Shown: positions 25,836 through 36,776 of the stretch, piece after piece | Position numbering within the stretch: the stretch's first letter is position 1 | Layout: each line of letters starts with the position of its first letter | Assembly: GCF_900101995.1 (NCBI RefSeq) | Contig: NZ_FNAS01000011.1 | Coordinates: 1-64,000, forward strand | Direction: 5' to 3' | Length of the DNA: 64,000 nucleotides | Source of the DNA: Riemerella columbipharyngis | GTDB lineage: Bacteria; Bacteroidota; Bacteroidia; Flavobacteriales; Weeksellaceae | Position numbers and translations under genes: made by a program | Notes under the pieces: model-generated | What the model saw: the letters and a program-made list of their open reading frames with translations, nothing else | Database searches by the model: none | Told to the model about the DNA's origin: nothing

Positions 25836-28328
25836 ATGATGAATAATTTTTCAGAAGAACTCGCAGAAGTTCTCAAAACCGCTAAAGACGAAGCCATAAG
25901 GCTGAATAATGAATTTATAAACACCGAACATATCTTATTAGGCATTATTAAAAATAACTGTATAGCAAAGAAATTATTGATAAACCTTGATCTTGATCTT
26001 GTCCAGATAAGAAGAAAAATAGAATCTCTTAACTCTAATGAAAAGATTCTCAACAGAGATTTCAACACAGATAAAATGGCTTTCACCAAAATGACCGACA
26101 AAGCTCTGAGAATAGCCGATTTGGAATGTAGCGATATGAAAGCCAAAGAAATCAATACCATCCATATGCTGCTCGGGATCACTTTCCGAGAGGAAGACCC
26201 TGTCGCTATTATGCTGGAAACCTACTCTATCAATTACAAAATATTGAAAAACGAGTATCTGAACATCACTAACGAAAATACTCCTAATCCAAAAATGGAA
26301 AACGATAATGATGAGGATAATGAAAACAGAGAATCTACCCAAAGATATAAATCTAATATTTCCACCGCTAAAAGTAAAACACCTACGCTGGACAATTTTG
26401 GGAGAGACCTCACAGCATTAGCAAAAGAGAATAAGTTAGATCCCGTTATAGGAAGAGAAAAAGAAATAGAACGCGTGTCTCAAATCTTATCCCGAAGAAA
26501 AAAGAACAATCCGCTCCTCATAGGAGAGCCCGGTGTGGGAAAATCTGCCATAGCAGAGGGATTAGCATTAAGGATACAACAGAAAAAAGTTTCCCGAATA
26601 CTCTATAACAAAAGGGTTATCACCTTAGACCTCGGCAGCTTGGTAGCCGGTACCAAGTATCGTGGGCAGTTCGAAGAGAGAATGAAAGCCATTATGACAG
26701 AATTAGAAAAAAATAAAGATATCATACTCTTCATAGACGAGCTGCATACCATAGTAGGTGCAGGAGGCTCTACAGGAAGTTTAGATGCTTCTAATATGTT
26801 CAAACCCGCACTGGCAAGAGGTGAAATACAATGCATAGGGGCAACTACCTTAGATGAATACAGGCAGCATATAGAAAAAGATGGTGCACTGGAAAGGCGT
26901 TTCCAAAAAGTAATGGTAGAACCTACTTCCATAGAAGAAACCATACTGATACTTAACCAAATAAAAAATAAATACGAAGAACACCATAATGTCATCTATA
27001 CCGATGATGCCATCAATGCCTGTGTAAATTTAACGGCAAGATACCTCACAGACCGTTTTCTACCTGATAAAGCCATAGATGCTATGGATGAAGCCGGCTC
27101 GAGGGTTTATATTAAAAATATGAAAGTCCCGTCCGAGATTATCGAATGCGAAGACTTATTGGAAAAAACCAAGGAGGCCAAACAAAAAGCCGTTAAACAA
27201 CAAGATTATTTAAAAGCCGGACAGCTGAAAGAAGAAGAAGAACGCCTGCAAATGGAACTAAACGCCATACAAGAAAAATGGGAAGAAGACATAAAATCAA
27301 AAAAAGAAACCGTTACCGAAGAAAATGTAGCAGAAGTAGTTTCTATGATGAGCGGCATCCCTGTAACCAAAGTAGGAAAAAATGAATTGGAAAAACTTTC
27401 CAAAATGAATGAAAATCTTAACGGCAAAGTAATAGGGCAAGAAGAAGCCGTAAAGAAAGTCGTAAAAGCCATACAAAGAAACCGTGCAGGACTGAAAGAC
27501 CCAAACAGACCCATAGGTACCTTTATATTCCTCGGTACCACAGGTGTGGGAAAAACCGAACTTGCCAAAGTAATGGCGAGAGAACTCTTTGACTCCGATG
27601 ATGCACTTATCCGTATAGATATGAGCGAATATATGGAGAAATATGCCGTTTCCAGACTTGTAGGAGCGCCACCGGGATATGTAGGCTACGAAGAAGGCGG
27701 GCAGCTTACCGAAGCCGTAAGGAGAAAACCCTATGCCGTAGTTCTCTTGGACGAAATAGAAAAAGCACATCCGGATGTCTTCAATATTCTATTACAAATC
27801 CTTGATGAAGGGCATATAACGGACAGCTTGGGAAGAAAGGTAGATTTCAAAAATACAATTATTATCCTTACTTCTAATATTGGTACAAGAGACTTAAAAG
27901 ACTTTGGAGACGGCGTAGGTTTTGGTACCTCTGCAAAAAAATCAAGTAGCGATGCCAGAGCTAAAAGTATGATAGAGAATGCTCTCAAAAAAGCCTTCTC
28001 ACCTGAGTTTCTCAATAGAATAGACGATATCATCATTTTCAATGCCTTAGAAAAAGAAGATATTAAAAAGATAATAGACTTAGAACTTCAGAAGCTGTAC
28101 GGAAGAATTGGAAAATTAGGCTACCAATTTACACTCACAGATGAAGCTAAAGATTTTATCATAGAGAAAGGATGGGATAAAAACTTCGGTGCAAGACCGC
28201 TGAAAAGAGCTATCCAAAAGTATATAGAAGATCTTTTAGCAGAAATGCTCGTTAATAAAAAACTTAACGAAAACGAAAATATTATCCTTGACATCAATGA
28301 GGATAAAACAGAGCTCGTAAGCAAGTAA
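25836..28328 (+). CDS. clpC: ClpC-type AAA+ unfoldase
   Basis: An ATP-dependent unfoldase that feeds proteins to ClpP or acts in disaggregation. The upstream extension to 25788 begins with TTG and has no family resemblance, so I use the tandem ATG at 25836/25839, giving about 830 residues. The double Clp N-domain (FSEELAEVLKTAKDEAIRL, then FINTEHILLGII) is followed by a first AAA module (GEPGVGKSAIAEGLA; LFIDELHTIVGAGG). A UVR-type coiled segment (KAGQLKEEEERLQ) comes next, and then a second AAA module (GTTGVGKTELAKVMARELF; VVLLDEIEKAHPDVFN). The acidic linker after the N-domain (NDNDEDNENRES) is longer than usual. It lies just left of the candidate oriC. Confidence 0.93.
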   Translation: MMNNFSEELAEVLKTAKDEAIRLNNEFINTEHILLGIIKNNCIAKKLLINLDLDLVQIRRKIESLNSNEKILNRDFNTDKMAFTKMTDKALRIADLECSDMKAKEINTIHMLLGITFREEDPVAIMLETYSINYKILKNEYLNITNENTPNPKMENDNDEDNENRESTQRYKSNISTAKSKTPTLDNFGRDLTALAKENKLDPVIGREKEIERVSQILSRRKKNNPLLIGEPGVGKSAIAEGLALRIQQKKVSRILYNKRVITLDLGSLVAGTKYRGQFEERMKAIMTELEKNKDIILFIDELHTIVGAGGSTGSLDASNMFKPALARGEIQCIGATTLDEYRQHIEKDGALERRFQKVMVEPTSIEETILILNQIKNKYEEHHNVIYTDDAINACVNLTARYLTDRFLPDKAIDAMDEAGSRVYIKNMKVPSEIIECEDLLEKTKEAKQKAVKQQDYLKAGQLKEEEERLQMELNAIQEKWEEDIKSKKETVTEENVAEVVSMMSGIPVTKVGKNELEKLSKMNENLNGKVIGQEEAVKKVVKAIQRNRAGLKDPNRPIGTFIFLGTTGVGKTELAKVMARELFDSDDALIRIDMSEYMEKYAVSRLVGAPPGYVGYEEGGQLTEAVRRKPYAVVLLDEIEKAHPDVFNILLQILDEGHITDSLGRKVDFKNTIIILTSNIGTRDLKDFGDGVGFGTSAKKSSSDARAKSMIENALKKAFSPEFLNRIDDIIIFNALEKEDIKKIIDLELQKLYGRIGKLGYQFTLTDEAKDFIIEKGWDKNFGARPLKRAIQKYIEDLLAEMLVNKKLNENENIILDINEDKTELVSK

Positions 28329-28350
28329 TATTCTTTCATAATAGCCATAG

Positions 28351-28376
28351 AACCCGCTAAATTAGGCGGGTTTTAT
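28351..28376 (+). terminator. rho-independent terminator after clpC
   Basis: A GC-rich stem (AACCCGC / GCGGGTT) at 28351-28372 is followed by T residues, 22 bases after the clpC stop. It isolates the intergenic region to its right. Confidence 0.8.
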
Positions 28377-28835
28377 AATTTACTTTAGTTTTATATGAAC
28401 TAAATGTGAAATTAATGTTAAGTAATGTGGAAAACTATGAATAAATTTTTCTTTCATATTTAGATTTTTTTTCAATGTAATTTTAGAATTAAAAAACCAA
28501 ACAGAAAATCTTCTTTTTCCCGAAGACTTTTACCGAGACTTATGCATACTACTCTTATTCATATTCAGAAAAATACTTCTTATCCACATTTGTGAATAAA
28601 GTCTATAAAACTATGATAAACAATATTTTAATATGTTAATTACTTATGAATATATTGATATCTGTGCGTAGATAAAAATCTGAAATTAGTTATCCACAAA
28701 AATAACAATACTTAACACTATACATTCATAACTTCTCTTTTTATAAAATTAAATAATAAAAATGATGATGAAATTGTTGTTGCAGGTTGTGGATTTTTTT
28801 TCAAAATAAAATTCCGATAAAAGTTTTAGAAACCT
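28377..28835. other. oriC: candidate replication origin (oriC) with DnaA boxes
   Basis: A gene-free, very AT-rich region of about 460 bases. Four sites fit the DnaA consensus TTWTNCACA: TTTTCCACA (minus, 28426-28434), TTATCCACA (plus, 28580-28588), TTATTCACA (minus, 28591-28599) and TTATCCACA (plus, 28690-28698). A weaker one (AAATCCACA, minus, 28788-28796) is also present. Two of them are head to head, 2 bases apart. Two parS sites lie 9-11 kb away. Origin function is inferred. A DnaA-titrating or regulatory region is the alternative. Confidence 0.6.
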
Positions 28836-28843
28836 TAAATTTG
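28836..28843 (+). promoter_or_regulatory. -7 promoter element of pgk
   Basis: TAAATTTG fits TAnnTTTG, 38 bases upstream of the pgk start. Confidence 0.5.
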
Positions 28844-28881
28844 TAACACGATAAAATGAAACGATTTAATTAAAAATAAAA

Positions 28882-30072
28882 ATGAAAACAATCAACGATT
28901 TTAATTTTTCCGGCAAGAAAGCTTTAGTAAGAGTAGATTTCAATGTTCCTCAGAATGAACAGTTGGAGGTTACTGACAATACGAGAATAGTAGCAGCGAA
29001 GCCTACCATTGATAAGATTATTAACGATGGTGGCTCTGTTGTTCTGCTTACCCACCTCGGGCGTCCTAAGGGGCAAGCGGTAGATAAATTTTCTCTAAAA
29101 CATATTTTAGCGGAGGTAGCCAAAGTATTGGGAAGAGAAGTTAAATTTTGTCCCGTTACCATAGGAGATGAGGCTCAAAAGATGGCTTCCGAACTTCAGC
29201 CGGGCGAGATTTTATTATTAGAGAATTTGAGGTTTAATGTGGGAGAAGAAAAAGGCGATAAAGAGTTTGCAGAGAGTATTGCAAAATTGGGAGATGTGTA
29301 TGTAAATGATGCTTTTGGTACAGCGCACAGAGCCCACGCTTGTACTTCTACCATCGCAGAATTTTTCCCTGAAACTAAGTTTTTCGGTTTATTAATGGAA
29401 AAAGAGCTGAAAGCGATTGACAAAGTTTTAAATTCAGGTGAAAGACCTGTTACAGCCATCTTAGGAGGTTCTAAGGTTTCTACTAAGATTACAATCATTG
29501 AGAATATTCTTCCGGTTGTGGATAATTTGATTATCGGAGGAGGTATGGCATTTACTTTCATTAAAGCCCAAGGAGGACATATAGGTAATTCTTTGGTAGA
29601 GGAAGATAAAATGGATTTGGCTACCGAAATTTTGGCAAAAGCAAAGGCTCAAAATGTGAAAATCTATCTTCCTGTAGATGTCATTGCGGCTGATAATTTC
29701 AGTAATGATGCCAATATAAAAGAAGTAAAATCCGATGAGATACCTGAAGGCTGGATGGGACTGGATGTAGGCGAAAAAACAAGAAAAATAAATAACGATG
29801 TAATAATGAATTCCAAAACTATTCTCTGGAACGGTCCATTAGGTGTTTTCGAGATGTCTAAATTCGCAGAGGGAACGAAAGCCTTAGGGGATAGCATAGA
29901 TGAAGCTACAAAATTGGGTGCTTTCTCTCTTGTAGGCGGCGGCGATAGTGTGGCATTTGTAAAACAATTCGGCTATGCGGATAAAGTTTCTTATGTTTCC
30001 ACAGGCGGCGGTGCTATGCTGGAAAGTCTCGAAGGAAAAGAACTACCCGGGGTAGCTGCTATTAACAAATAA
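28882..30072 (+). CDS. pgk: phosphoglycerate kinase
   Basis: Transfers phosphate from 1,3-bisphosphoglycerate to ADP in glycolysis. The 396 residues are full length. The signature [14 protein letters not shown] (about 12-25), HLGRPKG (about 59-65), [23 protein letters not shown] and the C-terminal nucleotide-binding [13 protein letters not shown] (about 353-365) with STGGGAMLE are intact. It is the first gene to the right of the candidate origin and is ended by a bidirectional terminator. Confidence 0.97.
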   Translation: MKTINDFNFSGKKALVRVDFNVPQNEQLEVTDNTRIVAAKPTIDKIINDGGSVVLLTHLGRPKGQAVDKFSLKHILAEVAKVLGREVKFCPVTIGDEAQKMASELQPGEILLLENLRFNVGEEKGDKEFAESIAKLGDVYVNDAFGTAHRAHACTSTIAEFFPETKFFGLLMEKELKAIDKVLNSGERPVTAILGGSKVSTKITIIENILPVVDNLIIGGGMAFTFIKAQGGHIGNSLVEEDKMDLATEILAKAKAQNVKIYLPVDVIAADNFSNDANIKEVKSDEIPEGWMGLDVGEKTRKINNDVIMNSKTILWNGPLGVFEMSKFAEGTKALGDSIDEATKLGAFSLVGGGDSVAFVKQFGYADKVSYVSTGGGAMLESLEGKELPGVAAINK

Positions 30073-30095
30073 ACTATTGATTTCAAATCAATTAT

Positions 30096-30126
30096 AAGGA
30101 AGGTTAATGTTTAGCCTTCCTTTGTT
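30096..30126. terminator. bidirectional terminator between pgk and a GT2 gene
   Basis: An 8-bp stem (AAGGAAGG / CCTTCCTT) at 30096-30122 overlaps the stop region of the convergent minus-strand gene and is followed by T residues on the plus strand. Confidence 0.7.
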
Positions 30127-31006
30127 TTTCACAGAGCAGAATAAGTTTGTAGATATCCAAAAATCCAAGGTGGGCTTCGGTATAGAGTAAGCGTTTTTCT
30201 ATCTTCTTTTTCCAAGGTTTTGCCAAATATAGGAGCACTTGGTTCAAATGATATTTTTTTAGAAACAGATAAGCTTTGGCAAGTTTTATTTCTTTGACAT
30301 TATATTGATTATCAATTAAAAAACTTAGATTATCCATCGCTTGATTTACTTTTTTCAGATAGCTTTCGTTAGTTTCCAAATCATCATTTAAAATAGGATT
30401 ATCAATCTGGTCTATGCTGATGTTGTTTTTTTTCAAGTCTAATGCAAAAAGAGCGTCTTCGTATCCGTATCCACTGAGATTTTCATTGAATTTTATTTTA
30501 GAAAAAAGTAATTTATAGATACAAAAATTATTTGTTTGAAAAGAAGCATAAGGATTATTAAGTCTTGATTTAAAAGGTATATTTTCCCTATTTTTAGAAA
30601 AATACCAATGAAGAAAATATTTTGTATCCGGTTTTACTCCTTGGTCTTTTTTACCTCCTCCGAAGATGATTTTTGTGGTCTTATTATGGTTAATGAAATC
30701 AATATAATTTTTAATGAAATTTTTCTGAATAATCCGTCCATCGCAGTCTAAAAATAGCAAGTAGTCTCTGTCTGCATACTGCAAGAATAAATTTCTGATT
30801 TTAGAGCGTCCTATATTCTCTTTCAGGTAGATGAATTTAGAAACTTTATTTTCTAACTCTTTATTTAAGGCTAAGAATTTACCCTTCGAAGCATCATCTA
30901 TCAATATAATTTCTGCGGATAGTTTAGAATCGGTTATTTCTCTATCCAAGTCGTAAACCAAATTTCGGACATCAAAATTATATACAGGAATACAAATCGA
31001 AATCAT
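30104..31006 (-). CDS. family 2 glycosyltransferase
   Basis: A 300-residue GT-A fold transferase. The nucleotide-sugar domain is clear: ISICIPVYNFDVRNLVYDL at the N-terminus, ILIDDASKGKF (about 34-44), a family-typical NIGRSKIRNLFLQYADRDYLLFLDCDGRI (about 64-92) with a DCD metal motif, and NLSGYGYEDALFALDL (about 177-192). It overlaps the GT9-type gene by 4 bases, so they form an operon. The polysaccharide target is unknown. Confidence 0.85.
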   Translation of the reverse strand: MISICIPVYNFDVRNLVYDLDREITDSKLSAEIILIDDASKGKFLALNKELENKVSKFIYLKENIGRSKIRNLFLQYADRDYLLFLDCDGRIIQKNFIKNYIDFINHNKTTKIIFGGGKKDQGVKPDTKYFLHWYFSKNRENIPFKSRLNNPYASFQTNNFCIYKLLFSKIKFNENLSGYGYEDALFALDLKKNNISIDQIDNPILNDDLETNESYLKKVNQAMDNLSFLIDNQYNVKEIKLAKAYLFLKKYHLNQVLLYLAKPWKKKIEKRLLYTEAHLGFLDIYKLILLCEKQRKAKH

Positions 31007-31968
31007 AGCTTATCAATGATTTTCTGGATATCAATATAATCTCTGCAAGACCAATCTCCTCTGTAGCATTCTTTGTTTCCAAACACAGAGCAGGGTCTGC
31101 AGGTGAAATCGTTTATTTGTATGGTATCATTTTCGTTTTGTCCGTATCCTAAAAATCCGGCATAGGGGTGTGTCTGCATCCATATAGAAAGACATCTGGT
31201 TCCTACGATGCTGGCTAAGTGCATGTTTGCAGAATCCATAGATATCATTGCTTTCAGGGTGGCTATTTTTTCCAATTCTTCGTTTAAACTTAGCGTTCCT
31301 GCGAGGCATTGGGTATTGGGCAGCTGTTCTTCCCATTTTTTTAGAATAGAAGTTTCCTCTTTTCCACCGCCGAAGAAGTATATCTTATATTTTTTGGATA
31401 AAATTCGGGCGAGTTCGTAGGATTTTTCTAATGGCAACATTTTCCCTTTATGTTGGGCAAAAGGCGCAAATCCTATACCTTTTTTCTCTTGAACATTAGA
31501 TTTCAGCCGATGCGATAGTGTTACCTTAAATCCTAAATTCCTAAACACATCGGCATATCTTTCAGTATTTTTTTTTAGTGCTTTTTTATTGAGATTTTTG
31601 GTATCTGTAAGAATTTTTTTCTCGGCTCTTTCTTTATTAATCCTAGAAACCTTTATGCCTGAAGCCTTAAAAAAAAAGTTGAGTATTTTGGTTCTAATGA
31701 TATCGTGAAGATCCGCTACGAAATCTATTTTGTATTGGCTAATAATTTCTTTATGAAGTTTTCTCAGCCCGGTAAGTCCTTTGTATTCATTGAAATCCAC
31801 ACCGAGGAATATAAGCCGTGGAATATCATTGAACAAATCTTTGAACATTTTTCGGGAAGCCATAACGATTTCTACTTCTGGATTTTGTTCCAAAAATTCT
31901 TTGATAACGGGAACTGTCATAGCCACATCACCAAAAGCGGAAAATCGGTATGCTAATATCAGTGTCAT
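31003..31968 (-). CDS. family 9 glycosyltransferase (heptosyltransferase-like)
   Basis: A 321-residue GT-B protein of the ADP-heptose:LPS transferase type. The N-terminus (RFSAFGDVAMTVPVIKEFLEQNPEVEIVMASRK) and the C-terminal ISMDSANMHLASIVGTRCLSIW (about 244-265) with its DS-x-x-M/H-LA motif match family 9. Three Cys near the end (CRPCSVFGNKEC) are also usual for this group. It probably acts in LPS core or O-antigen synthesis. It lies 1 base downstream of the sufE stop and overlaps the GT2 gene. Confidence 0.88.
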   Translation of the reverse strand: MTLILAYRFSAFGDVAMTVPVIKEFLEQNPEVEIVMASRKMFKDLFNDIPRLIFLGVDFNEYKGLTGLRKLHKEIISQYKIDFVADLHDIIRTKILNFFFKASGIKVSRINKERAEKKILTDTKNLNKKALKKNTERYADVFRNLGFKVTLSHRLKSNVQEKKGIGFAPFAQHKGKMLPLEKSYELARILSKKYKIYFFGGGKEETSILKKWEEQLPNTQCLAGTLSLNEELEKIATLKAMISMDSANMHLASIVGTRCLSIWMQTHPYAGFLGYGQNENDTIQINDFTCRPCSVFGNKECYRGDWSCRDYIDIQKIIDKL

Positions 31969-31969
31969 T

Positions 31970-32386
31970 TTACTTCATCTGAAAGGCTAAAGCGTAGAAT
32001 TTAATCTGTTTAGTCATCTCCATAAGTCCATTGGCTCTAGTAGGAGATAGAAACTCCTGCAATCCTATTTCTTTGATGAATTCAAAATCAGAATCTATAA
32101 TCTCTTTGGGTGTATGTCCACTGTAAATACCCACCAATAGAGCGATAATGCCTTTGGGCAAAATACCATCGGAATCTGCATAGAAAAATACTTTACCCTC
32201 TCTGTACTCGACATCTATCCATACTTTGGATTGGCAACCTTTGATGAGGTTTTCTTCCGTTTTTTTTGTTTCTTCTAATGGTTTCAGTTCTTTGCCTAAA
32301 TCTATGATATACTCGTATTTTTGTTCCCAATCGTCTAAGAATGCGAATTCTTCTACAAGCTCTTGTTGTTTTTCTTTTATCGTCAT
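31970..32386 (-). CDS. sufE: SufE-type sulfur acceptor
   Basis: Accepts persulfide sulfur from the cysteine desulfurase SufS for Fe-S cluster assembly. The 138 residues include the SufE N-terminus (KQQELVEEFAFLDDWEQKYEYIIDLGKEL) and the active-site Cys in LIKGCQSKVWIDVEYREGKVFFYADSDGILPKGI (about residue 50). It is the first gene of a leftward group with two glycosyltransferases. No other suf genes are in the window. Confidence 0.93.
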   Translation of the reverse strand: MTIKEKQQELVEEFAFLDDWEQKYEYIIDLGKELKPLEETKKTEENLIKGCQSKVWIDVEYREGKVFFYADSDGILPKGIIALLVGIYSGHTPKEIIDSDFEFIKEIGLQEFLSPTRANGLMEMTKQIKFYALAFQMK

Positions 32387-32402
32387 TATTGAAATTTTTC
32401 TT

Positions 32403-32432
32403 AAAAAGCTATCTTGTGAGAGATAGCTTTTT
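32403..32432 (-). terminator. terminator after the ABC-F gene
   Basis: A perfect 10-bp stem (AAAAGCTATC / GATAGCTTTT) separates the ABC-F stop (32437) from the sufE start (32386). A T run follows on the minus strand. Confidence 0.75.
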
Positions 32433-32436
32433 ATTT

Positions 32437-34128
<1,692 letters not shown>

Positions 34129-34143
34129 TTAAGTTTCAAATGT

Positions 34144-34173
34144 TTGTTGGAATTGTATAATGTTGTAAGTTTG
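34144..34173 (+). promoter_or_regulatory. flavobacterial promoter of smpB
   Basis: TTG (34144-34146), 19 bases, then TAAGTTTG (34166-34173), an exact fit to the consensus, 15 bases before the start codon. Confidence 0.65.
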
Positions 34174-34188
34174 TTATAAGGCAATGGT

Positions 34189-34644
34189 ATGAAAATTCAA
34201 AAATCGATAAATATACTAAATAAAAGAGCAAGATTTGAGTATGAGATACTGGATCAGTTGGAAGCAGGAATAGTTCTTACCGGTACGGAAATCAAAGCTT
34301 TGCGTTCTTCTAAAGCTTCTATATCAGAAAGTTTTTGCCAAATGATAGAAGGTGAAATGTTTATCATCAATATGACAATAGATGAGTATAAACTGGGGAC
34401 TTTCTATAATCATAAGATAAAGAGAGAAAGAAAACTTCTTTTGCATAAAAGGGAGCTGGATAAATTTGAGAGAAAACTAAAAGACGCAGGGAATACAATA
34501 GTCCCTCTCAAGCTGTATATCAACGATAGAGGCAAAGCTAAGGTATTAATTGCATTAGCCAGAGGTAAAAAACTATACGATAAGAGACAGAGCATTAAGG
34601 ATAGGGATAACAAGAGAAATCTGGATAGAATTCTTAAAAGTTAA
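34189..34644 (+). CDS. smpB: SsrA-binding protein SmpB
   Basis: Binds tmRNA and enables trans-translation rescue of stalled ribosomes. The 151 residues show the typical N-terminus (NKRARFEYEILDQLEAGIVLTGTEIKALRSSKASISESFC), the RGKAKVLIALARGKKLYDKRQSIKDRD block and a basic C-terminal tail. The length is normal. The ssrA RNA gene is not visible nearby. Confidence 0.96.
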   Translation: MKIQKSINILNKRARFEYEILDQLEAGIVLTGTEIKALRSSKASISESFCQMIEGEMFIINMTIDEYKLGTFYNHKIKRERKLLLHKRELDKFERKLKDAGNTIVPLKLYINDRGKAKVLIALARGKKLYDKRQSIKDRDNKRNLDRILKS

Positions 34645-34721
34645 AAAAAATCTTAAAAACTTTGGCAGTAAAGAAAAATTATATTTATTTTGCACTATTA
34701 ATTATTTAATCATTTAATTCT

Positions 34722-36179
34722 ATGAAAAATTTAAAATTAGGAATTTCAGCATTGGTGTTAGGTCTTGCATCTACTGCTTTCGCTCAGACTACTACTAACC
34801 CTTGGTTAATAGGGGTAGGTACTCATGGTGTGAACCATGTAGCTGTTGGTTCAAATTTTGGTGCTGGAGAAGTTGTTAAGACAGCATTTACAGGAAAAGA
34901 CTTGTATAATATTAATAACTATGAGATTACTCCACCACTATCTAAATTAACTGTAGCAAGAAACTTAGGTCGTGCATTAGTAGTTGACTGGCAAACTACT
35001 GTAGGTAACCTTGGCAACAAGAAATTAGGAATGGAAAAAGAATTCTTCCTAATGACTGGTCTTGGTCTTCAGTTGAAAGTTGCAGGATTGTTTAACAACG
35101 AAGATTTCTGGTTCGACCCTTATGTAAGGGTAGGTGCTAACTATCTTAGACACGACTATTCGGGAATGAATATCGTAAATGGGGATGGTAAGATGATAGG
35201 TAAAGACCATTTTGCTTTGGCTACAGGTCTTGGTACTAATATTTGGTTGACTAAAAACTTTGGTGTAGGAATTCAAGGAGACTATGTATCTACACCTACT
35301 GATAAATCTAATGCGGCTAATTTCTGGCAAGCTTCAGCTACTTTGAACTTCAGATTCGGTAATACAGACAGAGATAAAGATGGTGTTCTTGATAAAGACG
35401 ATCTTTGCCCTGAAACTCCTGGATTGGCTGAGTTCCAAGGTTGTCCTGATACAGATGGAGACGGAGTTCCAGATAAAGACGATCAATGTATTGATGTAGC
35501 CGGACCAAAAGAAAACAACGGATGTCCTTGGCCAGATACAGACGGAGATGGTGTATTTGATAAAGATGACCAGTGTCCTAATGAAGCCGGACCGGTAGAA
35601 AACAACGGATGTCCTTGGCCAGATAGAGATAATGATGGTGTTCTTGATAAAGATGACCAATGTCCAGATGTTCCGGGATTAGTAGAAAATAATGGATGTC
35701 CTAAAACTCAAGAACAGTATGCTACAGAAGCTACAGGAAAACTTCAAAATATCTTGTTTAACTTTAACAAAGCTACTCTAAGACCAGAATCTGACGCTAA
35801 AATCGCAGATGCTGCTGAAGTTATCAAATCTTCTAATGGTGGTACTTTCTTAGTTATCGGACATACTGATGCTAAAGGTAATTCTAACTACAACTTGAAA
35901 CTTTCAAGAGAGAGAGCAGCTTCTGTAGTTAAAGCTCTTGAAGCTCACGGAGTATCTTCTGATCAATTGAAATCTAAAGGAGTAGGTTCTGCAAATGCGA
36001 CTGTACCGGCTACTGCTTCTAACGAAGAAAGAATGGCTGATAGAAAAGTAGTGGTAGAAGCTGTGAACGGTGCTGCTTGGGATGCACTACAAAAATCAGA
36101 TCTTTCTGTAGTAGTGAAAAAAGTAGTGAAAGTTTCTCACTCTAAAAAATCTTACAAAAGAGCAAAAAGAAGAAAATAA
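34722..36179 (+). CDS. OmpA-family outer-membrane protein with thrombospondin type 3 repeats
   Basis: A major outer-membrane protein of 485 residues that anchors the membrane to peptidoglycan. It has a signal peptide (about 1-21), an N-terminal barrel (about 22-215), then four calcium-binding type 3 repeats of the DTDGDGVxDKDDQC kind (about 216-325). The C-terminal OmpA/MotB domain follows (ILFNFNKATLRPESDAKI at about 346; VIGHTDAKGNSNYNLKLSRERAASVVKAL). The extreme C-terminus is very basic (KKSYKRAKRRK). It is preceded by an AT-rich leader and followed by a strong terminator, as expected for a highly expressed single gene. Confidence 0.95.
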   Translation: MKNLKLGISALVLGLASTAFAQTTTNPWLIGVGTHGVNHVAVGSNFGAGEVVKTAFTGKDLYNINNYEITPPLSKLTVARNLGRALVVDWQTTVGNLGNKKLGMEKEFFLMTGLGLQLKVAGLFNNEDFWFDPYVRVGANYLRHDYSGMNIVNGDGKMIGKDHFALATGLGTNIWLTKNFGVGIQGDYVSTPTDKSNAANFWQASATLNFRFGNTDRDKDGVLDKDDLCPETPGLAEFQGCPDTDGDGVPDKDDQCIDVAGPKENNGCPWPDTDGDGVFDKDDQCPNEAGPVENNGCPWPDRDNDGVLDKDDQCPDVPGLVENNGCPKTQEQYATEATGKLQNILFNFNKATLRPESDAKIADAAEVIKSSNGGTFLVIGHTDAKGNSNYNLKLSRERAASVVKALEAHGVSSDQLKSKGVGSANATVPATASNEERMADRKVVVEAVNGAAWDALQKSDLSVVVKKVVKVSHSKKSYKRAKRRK

Positions 36180-36202
36180 TTAAATCTTCTAAGTTATAGA
36201 AG

Positions 36203-36230
36203 AAGCCGTCTCATACGAGACGGCTTATTT
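36203..36230 (+). terminator. terminator after the ompA-like gene
   Basis: A GC-rich 10-bp stem (AAGCCGTCTC / GAGACGGCTT) with an ATAC loop is followed by ATTTATTTT. Confidence 0.8.
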
Positions 36231-36251
36231 ATTTTAATGATAGTTTAGTCG

Positions 36252-36776
36252 TTAAATAGATCGTGTATCGTCTTGAGTATCTTCCCAGATATTTTGAGCT
36301 TTCATTACTTGTTCTATTATATCTCTCACGGCACCTTTGCCGCCGTGTATAGGCGAAATATAGTCGGATACGGATTTTACCTCCGGAATAGCATTGATAG
36401 GACAAGTAGCTAATCCGGATGCTTTGAGTAAAGGTAAATCGGGGACATCATCGCCCATCATCAGAATGTCTTTGTCTTCTAAGTTGTATTTTGATTTAAA
36501 CTTTTCGTAGTTTTCTCTCTTATCTGCAGACTGAGGATAGTAGTCTATAATGCCTAAATATGACAGCCTATGCTTGACCATAGGATCGTTTCCACCGGTA
36601 ATAATTCCCATAGGAAATCCTTTTTTTATGGCTTTTGCTACGGCATATCCGTCCAGAACATTCATTGCACGGCACATACTACCATCGGGCATTAGATAGA
36701 CTGTGCCATCTGTGAATACCCCATCTACATCAAAGACAAAGGCTTTGATATCTTTAAGTTTATTTTTATAGCTCAT
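36252..36776 (-). CDS. kdsC: KdsC-type HAD phosphatase (KDO-8-phosphate phosphatase)
   Basis: A 174-residue HAD protein that most likely removes phosphate from KDO-8-phosphate for LPS synthesis. Motif I FVFDVDGVFTDG (about 13-24), motif II MGIITGG (about 56-62), and motif IV MGDDVPDLPLL (about 107-117) are complete, and the length suits the KdsC tetramer family, which lacks a large cap. It overlaps the upstream dehydrogenase-like gene by 11 bases. A YrbI-like sugar-acid phosphatase with another substrate is the alternative. Confidence 0.87.
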   Translation of the reverse strand: MSYKNKLKDIKAFVFDVDGVFTDGTVYLMPDGSMCRAMNVLDGYAVAKAIKKGFPMGIITGGNDPMVKHRLSYLGIIDYYPQSADKRENYEKFKSKYNLEDKDILMMGDDVPDLPLLKASGLATCPINAIPEVKSVSDYISPIHGGKGAVRDIIEQVMKAQNIWEDTQDDTRSI

